Part shown: positions 22,906-32,959 of the stretch, piece after piece
Numbering within the stretch: position 1 is the first letter of the stretch
Layout of the letters: every line of letters starts with the position of its first letter
From: Zygaena filipendulae
Taxonomy: Eukaryota; Arthropoda; Insecta; Lepidoptera; Zygaenidae
Direction of reading: 5' to 3'
DNA: 64,000 nucleotides
NCBI GenBank assembly: GCA_907165275.2
Contig: OU015655.1
Coordinates: 1,376,501-1,440,500 of the forward strand
The notes under the pieces: model-generated
What the model was told of the DNA's origin: nothing
The model's input: only the letters and a program-made list of their open reading frames with translations
Database searches by the model: none
Made by a program: the position numbers and the translations under genes

Positions 22906-23075
22906 TATAAAAATGAATCCCTATTTCCCTTGGTCACGGCAGAACGCGTGAACGGCTGGACCAATTTCGCTAATTCGTTTTTTTGTTGTTTTATTGTAAG
23001 GAGAAGGTTCTTAAGAAAGAAGTTTGGAATTCTTTCGGGAATGCCGAGATGCACGCGGGTATGCATGCAATATCC
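22906..23075 (+). mobile_element. Helitron 5' portion of the AAAAATGAATCCC subfamily
   Basis: TATATAAAAATGAATCCC, 'ttggtcacggcagaacgcgtgaacggc' in parts, ending in 'gatgcacgcgggtatgcatg' with no CTAG. Truncated. Confidence 0.7.
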
Positions 23076-23250
23076 GTAGCGATTGGAAAATGTCTCTATT
23101 TTTAAGAAAGGGTTTTAAAAAATCACGATACAAATGTGTCAATCAAAAGGAGCAGGTACAAGCTATCACAATTCAAGATTTCATCCAAATCCGTCCAGCG
23201 TGAATGAGTAACAAACATACAAACTCACACACACTCATAATAACACTGTG

Positions 23251-24170
23251 GATTACCACCACAGAGAAAGTATGCACAAAATAACTAGAGAGGACATGTA
23301 GGCAGGTCGGCTGCCCTACGGCAAAACAAAGTACCTAATTACAGCTGAATAAATTTTACAGGAGGAACAAAAAACCGGAAACTGCTTTATTTAAAACAAC
23401 CTTCCGTATAGTTTAACGATTTCCTTAATATTAATTTCTCTAAGAGCCGTACTCAAAGTCGTTTTGATGTTTACATAAATTTAAATAATGATTTTAAACA
23501 CAACACTGCCGCACTCGGAGATCAAAAAGCTCATTTCGAAAAAATTACAATAGGGATGTTGACTACTATTGAAAATCAAAATTCTAATTATTCCGTCAGT
23601 TAGAAAATAAAAAAACAATAGACACGTATTTTTTGCTTTTTCAAATAAATTAAAATATACAGAGATAAAGCGCATTAAAGTTTAGGATGAGTGGGTCGTG
23701 ACGTCACTAACCACAAAACCGCCATACAAACTGTCAGAATAGTGACGTCACGCGAAATTTCAACTCAATATATCGCCGTTATTTTTTGATTACGTAAAAA
23801 AAGAAAAAATACGCGTCCAATATTTCTTAATAATCTACAAGACGGACTAAAAAATAAAAATTAGTCAACATGCCCATTGCTTTGTTTTTCCGTAGAGCAG
23901 CCGAGGCGCGCCACGCTTGCAAAGGAAGTTGGAACAATTGCTCTAGCTTTTCAAAAACTCCTTTGCTGGCATCCCAACTTTATTTTTCCACAGTATTCCC
24001 AAAACTGTGTATTTTTAAACCAGTGACTAAATTAAAACGTACCTAGATAACCAAAATGGAGTTTCTTTAGGTTTTTTCGTGATGAATAGTTTTGCGTTCT
24101 AGAAGATTATCAGTGTTGAGAAATTTTATTATTGTTCTTATTTTAATTTGTAAACAAACTTGGTGTTGAC
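23251..24170. mobile_element. Dispersed repeat 'ACCACAGAGAAA', copy 2, interrupted
   Basis: 'accacagagaaag', 'gaggacatgtaggc' at the left; 'ggcgcgccacgcttgc', 'tttttccacagtattccc' and 'cgtgatgaatagtttt' at the right after 23,880. The middle is displaced by a MITE at 23,549-23,878 and unrelated AT-rich sequence. Confidence 0.5.
23549..23878. mobile_element. MITE 'GGGCATGTGGACTA'
   Basis: Ends AGGGATGTTGACTA and TAGTCAACATGCCC. Core orientation as at 14,830. 330 bp. Confidence 0.85.
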
Positions 24171-24327
24171 TACAATATTTTTTTGGTAATGATAGCCTTA
24201 ATTAAAAAAATTGGACTGAAAAAATATAAGTAAGAAAAAATTATTGACCAAGTGAACCTGTTGAAAAAATGTGAAGTTTCTATAGACAATGGACGGTGAA
24301 GTAAGAGTGAAAAATAGCATAAAATGG

Positions 24328-24492
24328 AAAGATTTGATTTTCGTTTGTTTGTTTCGATATAAGTCAAAAACTACTGGATAGATTTCAAAAACATTCTTTT
24401 ACCATTAGAATGCTACATTATTCCTGAGTAACATAGGCTATATTTTAACCCGGTATTCCCGCGGGAACTCCGAAATTACTGTCGGTGAAATA
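24328..24492 (+). mobile_element. Helitron missing its 3' terminus
   Basis: 'gatttgattttcgtttgtttg', 'aaaactactggatag', 'cctgagtaacataggcta', TATTCCCGCGGGAACTCC, then sequence breaks off after 'ctgtcggtgaaat' before CTAG. Confidence 0.7.
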
Positions 24493-24499
24493 TCCAATA

Positions 24500-25930
24500 A
24501 AGTCATGATTAAACCTATTCAATTAACGAAGGTTGGTTCGATAATGGTCGATACTCGATAGTATAGGCTAGGTTATGTTTAGGTATGTTTACTTATCCGA
24601 TCGCATCCCTTATTTAAACTGGAAAGGGTCCAATCAGCGAAAGAAGTAATTAATTATTATTACCGATGGTTGGATATGGAATGAAATGGAGTTCCCAAAT
24701 TACTGTTCAACATGGTGAAACAATCACCAGACAGACAGACAGCTAGTTTTGTAAGACAACAGACCACATTGATTACACACAATATATCACCATAATGACT
24801 AATGTTACACTTTAGCCACAGGTGTAATAAAAAAAAAAAAAAAAATCAAACGATTATATCGAACGCAACAATTCGTGCGCGACGCCGTACGTAACATTTT
24901 CCCTTTGATGTGTCAAACGCATCATGAGTGTTGGCTATTTTTTTTTTCTTTCTTAATTCGAAACGATTTGCGCGGGAAAAATTTCACAATCGCGCGTCGC
25001 CCGATACGCGTGCGTGACGCACGAATGTCGTTTGTTTACTGAACACTGAACACACTGTCTGAAACCATCCCACAATCTGCGTGATTGCAATATGTACGCA
25101 TGCGCGCGTTATTTTCTACATAGAATATTTTATGTTTCAACCGTTGCCGAGATGTGGGAACGGTGACGCCGTATTCACCATCCCTTCTTATGTGATTCAC
25201 CGGAGACTAACGCTTTGACCATCATCTATCAAACGCACTTTTATGAATCATTTTCTTTTGTTTATTTTACCATAGAGAAAAGGATCGCAGTCGCCTTGAC
25301 ACTTTTATAACAGGCCATATATTACCAATATTCGATATTCACCATAATAGTACCAAATAGGTTGGAGATTGGGATTAATCATAGAATCAGGATTATTCAC
25401 TGTTAACAGTTTGAACCCTATATACCAAATGCTGATTAAATGCTGTGTAGTTGTTGTATTGTAAGATCTATCGAACATTAAATAGGCCTTGGTCAGTTAT
25501 GACCTTTTTTTTATTTCTCATCATTGAGAATGTCTTGGATTTACAGTTTTATCTTGTCCAAATAGTCGACGGAGATTACTTCATGTAAATATATAATCAC
25601 TGGAAACGTTGACCGTGACCTTTGGAGACAGTGGAGCTAAGTTTTTGCCTACTTCGATGTGCCTTTGTCGATAGAGGTCCATGTACCTATGTATGGATAA
25701 AATATTATTCCCGGTATTTATTTAGAAACTGGCGTATTAACTCCATCTTATTCTTTTTTATTTATGGCGTCCAATACTATTATTTTATTGTGCGAATGAA
25801 ATTAATGTTTTTCGCTAGTAAAAATATTTTCTTCTATACTCATACTTCAGTAATTATGACGAATACCAATGACAATGGTAAATTGTACTCCAAATATAAA
25901 TCTCCCTCAGACTGCCTTCAATTAAATTCA
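24500..25930. other. Unassigned, with poly-A run and a GC-rich palindromic patch
   Basis: An A(17) run ends at 24,845. 24,860-25,040 contains ATTCGTGCGCGACG and, further on, CGTGACGCACGAAT, which are roughly inverted and may be ends of another small element. No gene seen. The 109-codon plus frame at 25,622 has no family signal. Confidence 0.4.
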
Positions 25931-25936
25931 AAGATT

Positions 25937-26002
25937 CAGACAGACAGATAGCCAGCCAGACACACAGACAGACAGACAGACAGTCAGTCAGTCAGACAGA
26001 TT

Positions 26003-26072
<70 letters not shown>

Positions 26073-26073
26073 T
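25937..26073. repeat. (CAGA)n microsatellite, about 135 bp
   Basis: Long CAGA run with a few CAGT, CAGC and CACA variants in its first half and a pure tract in the second. Confidence 0.95.
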
Positions 26074-26214
26074 AGTCAGCCATTGTATATACAGGCAGCA
26101 TCTTTGCGCGTCGATTCATTAAAAAACCTGGCAACTCAGTTCATAAATATTATATTGTTAGTTAAGTCAAGCACATCGCGCGTAAAGACGTTACATTAGA
26201 ACGTGAGAACCAGT

Positions 26215-26480
26215 TTATTTATTTATTTGAACTTTATGCACATCATGGTACAAAAGGCGGACTTAATGCCACAGTGGCATGCTCTGCCAGTTAACCTTCA
26301 GGGAGTACAGAGAGCTCACTTGGCGGTGCATTTACGATATATATTTAGATAAAAACTCACATAGATATAGATACCCACATACATACATACATACATACAT
26401 ACACACACACATACATACATACACAGACACATGCACAATTACACACATACACATACATATATACGAAGCATACACAATAA
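26215..26480 (-). mobile_element. Retroposon with (TTTA)n tail, copy 2, plus (CATA)n
   Basis: TTTATTTATTTATTTGAAC, 'ggcggacttaatgcc', 'ccagttaacc' as at 1,266, then (CATA)n and (CACA)n at 26,377-26,460. The 77-codon frame of H, I, T and Y is the microsatellite. Confidence 0.6.
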
Positions 26481-26600
26481 TAGAAACACATCAAGCACAA
26501 ATAAACATATAATATAATAATTACACAATAACATAAATAGAAAATTTAAATAGTAAAATAGAATACAAACTGTTGCTTGCTGAGTTTAAGGGTAGCAGTA

Positions 26601-26789
26601 CACTGAGAGAAAAATAGGGGGTTTGTTCGGGAAAATTCGCGACCGAAAGTACCCCACCGAAGATCGGTCATCAGTATTTCTGCTACCGGTGTTCGGTTGG
26701 TCATCATATTTGGTCAGTAAACTCTTCTGTAGTTTGCACGTTATTGACACCGTGCGGGTCGGTCGCTTTGCCTACTAGTCTCGGGTATA
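26601..26789 (+). mobile_element. CACTG-type element end with CGGTCATC words
   Basis: CACTGAGAGAAAAATAGGGGG at 26,601 matches the left end at 18,220 (ACTGCAGAGAAAAAT). Inward lie CGGTCATCAG, GTTCGGTTGGTCATC and CGGTCGGTC, repeated words like those inside the other CACTG elements but different in sequence. No right end found. A MITE sits at 26,790. Confidence 0.45.
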
Positions 26790-27026
26790 TGGACGCAGAT
26801 AAGCAATAACATGTTAACCCACAATATTAAGTTATCGATTCAAAATGCTTTATTGTGAGTCATAGAGCGTTTTTTAATTATGTGTTTACCTTATTACATT
26901 GTTTAAATACCAAAAAACATTTAAACATAAAAAAATGCTGAAACAAAATGACCATATGATTTTAAAACACGATTAATTCAAAATTTCTCCAATGTGGGTT
27001 AACACACTATTGCTTATCTATGTCCA
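26790..27026. mobile_element. MITE of 237 bp, copy 2
   Basis: TGGACGCAGATAAGCAATAA to ATTGCTTATCTATGTCCA, inverted relative to 5,892-6,128 and the same length. TA lies on both sides. Confidence 0.8.
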
Positions 27027-27029
27027 TAT

Positions 27030-27714
27030 TATGTCGCCAAAACATATTTCGGACAAACCTGACGGGTGGACCGAGCAGGTCACCCGCGTCTTCGGTCTGA
27101 TTGATTTCTCTCCGTGACCTTTGGTGGAGTTCCCTAAACCTTCGTCCGGTTGTAGTGGTAAGTTGGTGCAAATTATTAAAAAAAAAAAATGGATAGTATA
27201 ATCATTTATTAAACATAACATATAGGTATATTCTGTTGAAGGTTACTAAAAAATGGTATACCTAGGTATAAATAATGTTTCCAATTCTGCAGGAAATCGA
27301 AAATGGGAACGCTGAGAGCCCGAGATCCGTTACTTCCTTGCTTCAGTACACCACTATGTACTTAAAAGTTCCGATAAAGCACTTTCGAATACCCGAAGAC
27401 GTGCACTAACTATTTACTCCCATTATTATGTACGTGTTTGTTCGCTTCTGATAATGATTTTATGAGACTCACTGACTTATTAATGTATTTTGTTTGCACT
27501 TCCAACTATACTTACAGTAGACGTTACAGCACATAAAGTGTCGACTGTAAAGGTAGTTAAGTTTATTTTTATATTATATATAACATTGAAGTGTATGTAT
27601 ACGTATGTTTGTTACAAGAATATTTCGAAGTTTCTTAGTTTTATGCCGACAAATTGTGCAGTAAGTACTTTATATGGTAACTCGTAGTAATTTATATCTT
27701 AATCTTATCTTAAT
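27030..27714. other. No gene recognised
   Basis: 27,040-27,170 has moderately GC-rich sequence that could continue the CACTG element broken by the MITE. The rest is AT-rich without a supported feature. Confidence 0.4.
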
Positions 27715-27943
27715 TCTAATATATATAAATCACGTGTCACGTTGTTTGTCCGCGATGGTCTCCGAAACTACTGAACGGATTTTGATAAAATTTTGTAACC
27801 ATTCATAAAATGGTCCAACTTAAAAGATAGGATAGTTTTTATCCCGGAATTCCCTCGGGAACTGAAGGACATAGAGTACTTTTTTCCCGCAACCTCCGCG
27901 GGAACTCCGAAATTACCGCGGATGAAATCGCGGGGACAGCTAG
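27715..27943 (+). mobile_element. Helitron, ATCACGTGTCACG subfamily
   Basis: TCTAATATATATAAATCACG at 27,715 to CGCGGGGACAGCTAG at 27,943. Includes the 'gaaggacatagagtac' internal module. First of a four-copy plus-strand chain that runs up to the giant element. Confidence 0.9.
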
Positions 27944-28224
27944 TATATATATATAATTCACGTGTCACGTTATTTGTCCGCGATGGACTCCGAAACTGCT
28001 GAACGGATTTTGATAAAATTTTGTAACCATTTATGATATGGTCCAACTTAAAAGATAGGATAGTTTTATCTCGGAATTCCCGCGGGAACTCCGGCCCTTA
28101 TGCGGGGACAGCTAATCACCGTAAACTACTGTCGGGGTACAAAGAAGGACATAGAGTACTTTTTTCCCGCAACCTCCGCGGGAACTCCGAAATTACCGCA
28201 GATGAAATCGCGGGGGACAGCTAG
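27944..28224 (+). mobile_element. Helitron, same subfamily, abutting
   Basis: TATATATATATAATTCACG then GTGTCACGTTATTTGTCCGC. Contains a partial extra 3' module (TGCGGGGACAGCTAATCACC) and ends GGGGGACAGCTAG at 28,224. The 92-codon minus and 63-codon plus frames here are shadows. Confidence 0.85.
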
Positions 28225-28225
28225 T

Positions 28226-28392
28226 ATTATATAAAAATTAATCCCTATTTTCCTTGGTCACGTCATCACGCGTTCAACGGCTGGACCAATTTTGCTAATT
28301 TGACGGGGTTGTACAAAGACTAAATTAGAGTACTTTGGAGTTTCTGCGGGGATTCTGAAACTCACGCGGGTACAACCGCGGGGCACAGCTAG
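28226..28392 (+). mobile_element. Helitron, AAAAATTAATCCC subfamily
   Basis: TATTATATAAAAATTAATCC to ACCGCGGGGCACAGCTAG at 28,392. Contains CGGCTGGACCAATTTTGC. Confidence 0.85.
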
Positions 28393-28458
28393 TTATACTA
28401 ATAAAGTTCAGAAACTGACAAAAATGTTTACCTACATCTTTTTTATGCCGACTGTACA

Positions 28459-28688
28459 TCCTGCTAATATTATAAACGCGAAAGTTTGAAAGTATGGATG
28501 GATGGATGGATAGATGGACGGATGGATGTTTGTTTGTTACTCTTTCACGCAAAAACTACTGGATGGATTTAAATGAAACTTTACAATAATATTGCTTATA
28601 CACCAGATTAACACATAGGGTACTTTTATCCCGGAATTCCCGCGGGAACTATGAAATTAACGCGGGTGAAACCGCGGGGCACAACTAG
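28459..28688 (+). mobile_element. Full-length Helitron with (ATGG)n
   Basis: TCCTGCTAATATTATAAACG at 28,459 to GGGGCACAACTAG at 28,688. (ATGG)n near the 5' end and TTTTTGCGTGAAAGAGTAAC in reverse reading place it with 19,607. Confidence 0.9.
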
Positions 28689-28689
28689 T

Positions 28690-28770
28690 GTGACATAAGT
28701 AAGGGGAACCGTGACTCGAACCGGCTCCCTCGGCGGTTAGTCCACGACCACAACCGCTTAATCAATGTAC
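28690..28770 (-). ncRNA. tRNA-like sequence (B-box), uncertain
   Basis: On the minus strand, GGTTCGAGTCAC resembles a tRNA B box with 'ggtcgtggactaaccgccgagg' in parts upstream. The T-stem pairs poorly and no full cloverleaf is visible. More likely a tRNA-derived SINE head than a working tRNA. Confidence 0.3.
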
Positions 28771-28887
28771 ACGTATTCCGACGTCCACGACGACGCCATG
28801 TTGAACTTTAAATTGGATTTTGGATTAATTTTAAACGGGGTACTAATTTCAAGCCCGAGTATAGGCACAGATAATATACTAATACTA

Positions 28888-28899
28888 CACTGGGAAAAA
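28888..28899 (+). repeat. Left terminal inverted repeat
   Basis: CACTGGGAAAAA, exact complement of 51,034-51,045. Preceded by ...ATACTA, so the flanking dinucleotide is TA. Confidence 0.7.
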
Positions 28900-29021
28900 A
28901 AAGGGTCGATTTATCGGCTATCCACAGCCGTGTAAACCCGGTACTACGGTTGCAGCCGCGTCAACACGGTAACATTTGCCGTGTGACGCTGAAACGGCTA
29001 CGGTGGACACACGGCTAATTT

Positions 29022-29290
29022 GCACACGGTACTGCGGTTGCAGCCGTGTCAATCTTGTCAGCCGTGTCAATTTATCAGCCGTGTCTCAATTTTTCAACAC
29101 GGCTATTATCATACACGGCTAGATTTGCACACGGTACTGCGGTTGCAGCCGTGTCAATCTTGTCAGCCGTGTCAATTTATCAGCCGTGTCTCAATTTTTC
29201 AACACGGCTATTATCATACACGGCTAGATTTGCACACGGTACTGCGGTTGCAGCCGTGTCAATTTGTCAGGCGTGTAAATTTTTTAACAC
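29022..29290 (+). repeat. 105-bp tandem repeat, 2.5 units
   Basis: GCACACGGTACTGCGGTTGC starts units at 29,022, 29,127 and 29,232. The first two units are almost identical. Confidence 0.9.
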
Positions 29291-29514
29291 GGCTATAAAC
29301 AGACACGGCTAGATCAGACACACGGTTACAGCCAACATGGCTGGAGTAGCCGTGTGAAAGGGCTACCTCATCCATATCGACACGGCTAGTTCAGCCGTTT
29401 TCCTACCTAATGACACCGTTGGTTAAGCCGTGTGACGCGGTTTGATGTGACCGTGTGAACGGCTGTCTGAGCCATGTCAACGCGGCTGTTCCAGCCGTCT
29501 CCCTATGTTCATGC

Positions 29515-30920
29515 GCAGCTGGCGTAGCCGTGTGACGCGGTCTGGAGTGGCCGTGTAAAACGGTTGCCTCAACTACGTCAACATGGCTATCCCAGCCGTC
29601 TCGCTACGACCTTACGCAGCTAGCGTAGCCGTGTGACGCGGTCTGGAGTGACCGTGTAAAACGGTTGCCTCAGCCACGTCAACATGGCTATCCCAGCCGT
29701 CTCGCTACGTTCTTACGCAGCTGGCGTAGCCGTGTGACGCGGTCTGGAGTGGCTGTGTAAAACGGTTGCCTCAGCCACGTCAACATGGCTATCCCAGCCG
29801 TCTCGCGACGTCCCTACGCAGCTGGCGTAGCCGTGTGACGCGGTCTGAAGTGGTCGTGTAAAACGGTTGCCTCAGCCACGTCAACATGGCTATCCCAGCC
29901 GTCTCCCTACGTCCCTACGCAGCTGGCTTAGCCGTGTGACGCGGTCTGAAATGGCCGTGTAAAACGGTTGCCTCAGCCACATCAACATGGCTATCCCAGC
30001 CGTCTCCCTACGTCCCTACGCAGCTGGCTTAGCCGTGTGACGCGGTCTGAAATGGCCGTGTAAAACGGTTGCCTCAGCCACGTCAACATGGCTATCCCAG
30101 CCGTCTCGCGACGTCCCTACGCAGCTGGCGTAGCCGTGTGACGCGGTCTGAAGTGGTCGTGTAAAACGGTTGCCTCAGCCACGTCAACATGGCTATCCCA
30201 GCCGTCTCCCTACGTCCCTACGCAGCTGGCTTAGCCGTGTGACGCGGTCTGAAATGGCCGTGTAAAACGGTTGCCTCAGCCACATCAACATGGCTATCCC
30301 AGCCGTCTCCCTACGTCCCTACGCAGCTGGCGTAGCCGTGTGACGCGGTCAGAAGTGGCCGTGTAAAACGGTTGCCTCAGCCACGTCAATATGGCTGTCC
30401 CAGCCGTCTCCCTACGTCCCTACGCAGCTGGCGTAGCCGTGTGACGCGGTCTGAAGTGGCCGTGTAAAACGGTTGCCTCAGCCACGTCAACATGGCTATC
30501 CCAGCCGTCTCCCTACGTCCCTACGCAGCTGGCGTAGCCGTGTGACGCGGTCAGAAGTGGCCGTGTAAAACGGTTGCCTCAGCCACGTTAACATGGCTGT
30601 CCCAGCCGTCTCCCTACGTCCCTACGCAGCTGGCGTAGCCGTGTGACGCGGTCTGAAGTGGCCGTGTAAAACGGTTGCCTCAGCCACGTCAACATGGCTA
30701 TCCCAGCCGTCTCCCTACGTCCCTACGCAGCTGGCGTAGCCGTGTGACGCGGTCTGACGTGGCCGTGTAAAACGGTTGCCTCAGCCACGTCAACATGGCT
30801 ATTCCAGCCGTATTTACGCAGCTGGCGCAGCCATGTGACGCGGTTTGAAGTGGCCGTGTAAAACGGTTGCCTCAGCCACGTCAGCACGGCTATCCCAGCC
30901 GTCTTTCTAAGTCCCTATAC
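29515..30920 (+). repeat. 101-bp tandem repeat, about 14 units
   Basis: The anchor GCAGCT occurs at 29,515, 29,616, 29,717, 29,818, 29,919, 30,020, 30,121, 30,222, 30,323, 30,424, 30,525, 30,626 and 30,727, each exactly 101 bp apart, then at 30,818 after a 10-bp deletion. Variants such as TCTCGCGACG recur 303 bp apart, showing multi-unit amplification. Confidence 0.95.
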
Positions 30921-31130
30921 AGCTGGTGGAGCCGGTGACGCGGTTGAGACAACCGTTTTGTACGGCTAGCGCACACCGCGTCACACGGCTCCGCCATCTG
31001 CGCATGGACGCAGGAGCACGGCTACCCCAGCCGTCCCTGTACGTCCCTACGCCGCTGGAGGAGCCGCGTAACACGGTTGAGGTCTCCGTTGCAAAACAGT
31101 GATCTCAGCTGCATCAATATGGCTACTTAG

Positions 31131-31600
31131 GCAATAATAAGTAGCCGTACTGACACGAATGTCTCAAGATCACCAGCTGTATAGCATAAAGGTAGAAGAG
31201 TCAGATATACTTGAACACCTGCGAAAGAAAGCTGCAGTTGAATTATACAAGATAAACACTAAAAGAATACAAGAAATCTCTTAAAATTACTGATTTTCCT
31301 ATTTGGTGAAGAATGATATGATTAGTAAATAATTAACATATTTATTTTAAGATACTGTTCATTTATTTTCCAAAATTACTTAAATGGTTTCAAATTTATA
31401 CAAATTCAAATAATTTATTCAATACACAATTCTAATCCAATTTTTAAATTTATAGACAATTTTAATCCAATTATATTTCCTGTACACAAGAAGATTTAGT
31501 AAACATGGATCAAATTTAATGAAACTGTGTACTAGAGGATCTCGTTGTCAAACCTGCAGGACGCTGTGGTACGTTAGTTTTATTAGCTGATGCGTTTCTA
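31131..31600. other. AT-rich spacer inside the giant element
   Basis: No gene. Contains AATAAA on the minus strand (about 31,579-31,584), a possible poly-A signal for the duplicated 3' exon that ends at 31,603. Confidence 0.45.
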
Positions 31601-31924
31601 AGTCACACTAACTTAAGGACGTCCTGCCGGTTTTCCAAAGCTTGACAAGCGTGTGCCGTGTGGGCCCACATAACTTTGCCTGATCGACCACGGGATCCGA
31701 TCCTGTACGATCCTGTACGATCCTGTAAATGAGCCTCGACCTCGCAGCGAGTTTTGGCAACGAAAATGAAGCGGATGGCTGCGTCGATCCGCGAGGCTTT
31801 AGTTCGAACACCGGTTCTTCCCCCGACGAACGACAACGACGACGACTCAGTATCTGAAAAATAGAATTAAATGTTAATTAATCAAGCGAATGTTCACTAA
31901 ACACCAGACGCAAATACTTAAATA

Positions 31925-32050
31925 ACTTTAGAAAAGTGCCTAAAAAATTTGAGGGTTGCCCTCAATTTCCCTGGGATCCCATCATCAGATCCTGACTTGG
32001 TGACAGTGGGATCACCTCGGGAGTATTATTCTTTCAAATAAAAAAAAATC
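31925..32050. repeat. ACCGACTTCC-family fragment in intron 5A
   Basis: 'ttgagggttgccctcaatttcc', 'atcccatcatcagatcctgactt' and 'ggtgacagtgggatcac' belong to the dispersed repeat at 35,700-36,442. The same fragment is at 33,893-34,018 in copy B. Confidence 0.6.
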
Positions 32051-32084
32051 TAAATCATTTTATAAATATTATGTAAATTATAAA

Positions 32085-32271
32085 TCTAATATATATAAAT
32101 CACGTGTCACGTTGTTTGTCCGCGATGGACTCCGAAACTACTGAACGGATTTTGATAAAATTTTGCAACCATTTATAATATGGTCCAACTTAAAAGATAG
32201 GATAGTTTTTATCCCGGAATTCTCGCGGGAACTCCGAAATTACCGCGGGTGAAATCGCGGGGGACAGCTAG
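32085..32271 (+). mobile_element. Helitron in duplication copy A
   Basis: TCTAATATATATAAATCACG to CGCGGGGGACAGCTAG. 187 bp, near-identical to 34,046-34,232. Confidence 0.9.
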
Positions 32272-32272
32272 T

Positions 32273-32959
32273 ATTATGTAAATTACGCTGGACTTGAACG
32301 CGATGTTTTTTATTACCTTTTTTGGCTGACGTTTCGGCTGAGTTGCATCACGCCGTGGTCACAGGCTGACTAAAGCATTGCGGCGTCGATAGCGAGCCGC
32401 GCGAGATGATTCTTCATCTACCCTCACTGGATGTTCTTTTTTATTAGATGCACTTTTAAGGTCCCTGCACACTACACTCACTCGGTCCGCATTCACCGGT
32501 TCGGAACGGCCGTAATGATGCGGAACACATCTTGCAACCGGATCTGAACCACTGGATTGAGTTCCATCGTTTGAAGGTTCTCTCAACTGAACGTCACTAC
32601 TACGCGAGGATAGTGCGTGAAGCGGTTGAAATAAAGAAACACAAAACTTTCAATCGAGATGACGGATATAGGTTGCCAACGACATGGGATCCTATAATTC
32701 AAAAAACAAAAAATCGTTGCGGCCGTCCGGAACCGGTGAATGCGGACCGAGTGAGTGTAGTGTGCAGGGACCTTAAAAGTGCATCTAATAAAAAAGAACA
32801 TCCAGTGAGGGTAGATGAGGAATCTGCTCGCGCGGCTCGCTATCGACGCCGCAATGCTTCAGTCAGCCTGTGACCACGGCGTGATGCAACTCAGCCGAAA
32901 CGTCAGGCAAAAAAGGTAATAAAAAACATCGCGTTCAAGTCCCGCGTAATTTACATAAT
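32273..32959 (+). mobile_element. Penelope-like element fragment with long inverted flanks
   Basis: About 235-bp inverted arms (ATTATGTAAATTACGC ... GCGTAATTTACATAAT) surround a unique centre. The centre, on the plus strand from 32,532, encodes HWIEFHRLKVLSTERHYYAR and then REAVEIKKHKTFNRDDGYRL, followed by TTWDP. This resembles the C-terminus, after the GIY-YIG nuclease, of Penelope-like retroelement proteins (from memory). Inverted partial copies are typical of these elements. Only the last roughly 60 residues remain; no reverse transcriptase core is present. Confidence 0.65.
32881..32907 (+). ncRNA. Hammerhead-like motif in the Penelope-like end
   Basis: GTGATGC, then AACTCAGC, then CGAAACGTC. 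The spacing of TGATG, a short hairpin and GAAAC-GTC resembles the minimal type I hammerhead ribozymes reported for Penelope-like elements. The CUGAUGA box is imperfect here (GTGATGC), so activity is doubtful. Inverted copy at about 32,330-32,356; further copies in duplication B. Confidence 0.4.

Larger units (their letters stand above)
28912..31130. repeat. Left subterminal array of ACACGGCT / AGCCGTGT motifs
   Basis: Three zones. 28,912-29,021 and 29,290-29,514 have scattered motifs in both orientations. 29,022-29,290 is a 105-bp unit repeated about 2.5 times. 29,515-30,920 is a 101-bp tandem repeat, about 14 units, anchored by GCAGCTGGCGTAGCCGTGTG. 30,920-31,130 decays. The plus frames of 88-92 codons at 29,020 read the repeat and are not genes. 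Confidence 0.9.

Noticed and set aside
26279..26512. Histidine/isoleucine/threonine-rich 77-codon frame
   Set aside because: It is a translation of the (CATA)n and (CACA)n microsatellite.
28690..28770. Functional tRNA gene on the minus strand
   Set aside because: Only a B-box-like word is clear; the T-stem mispairs and no acceptor stem could be drawn. Kept as a low-confidence tRNA-like sequence.
29020..29312. Plus-strand frames of 88-92 codons as a repetitive protein
   Set aside because: The 105-bp unit is divisible by three, which keeps frames open by itself. Two frames are open at once and there is no splice or start context.
29515..30920. Regular 101-bp repeats as a CRISPR array
   Set aside because: Whole units are repeated, not short repeats with unique spacers, and the context is eukaryotic.
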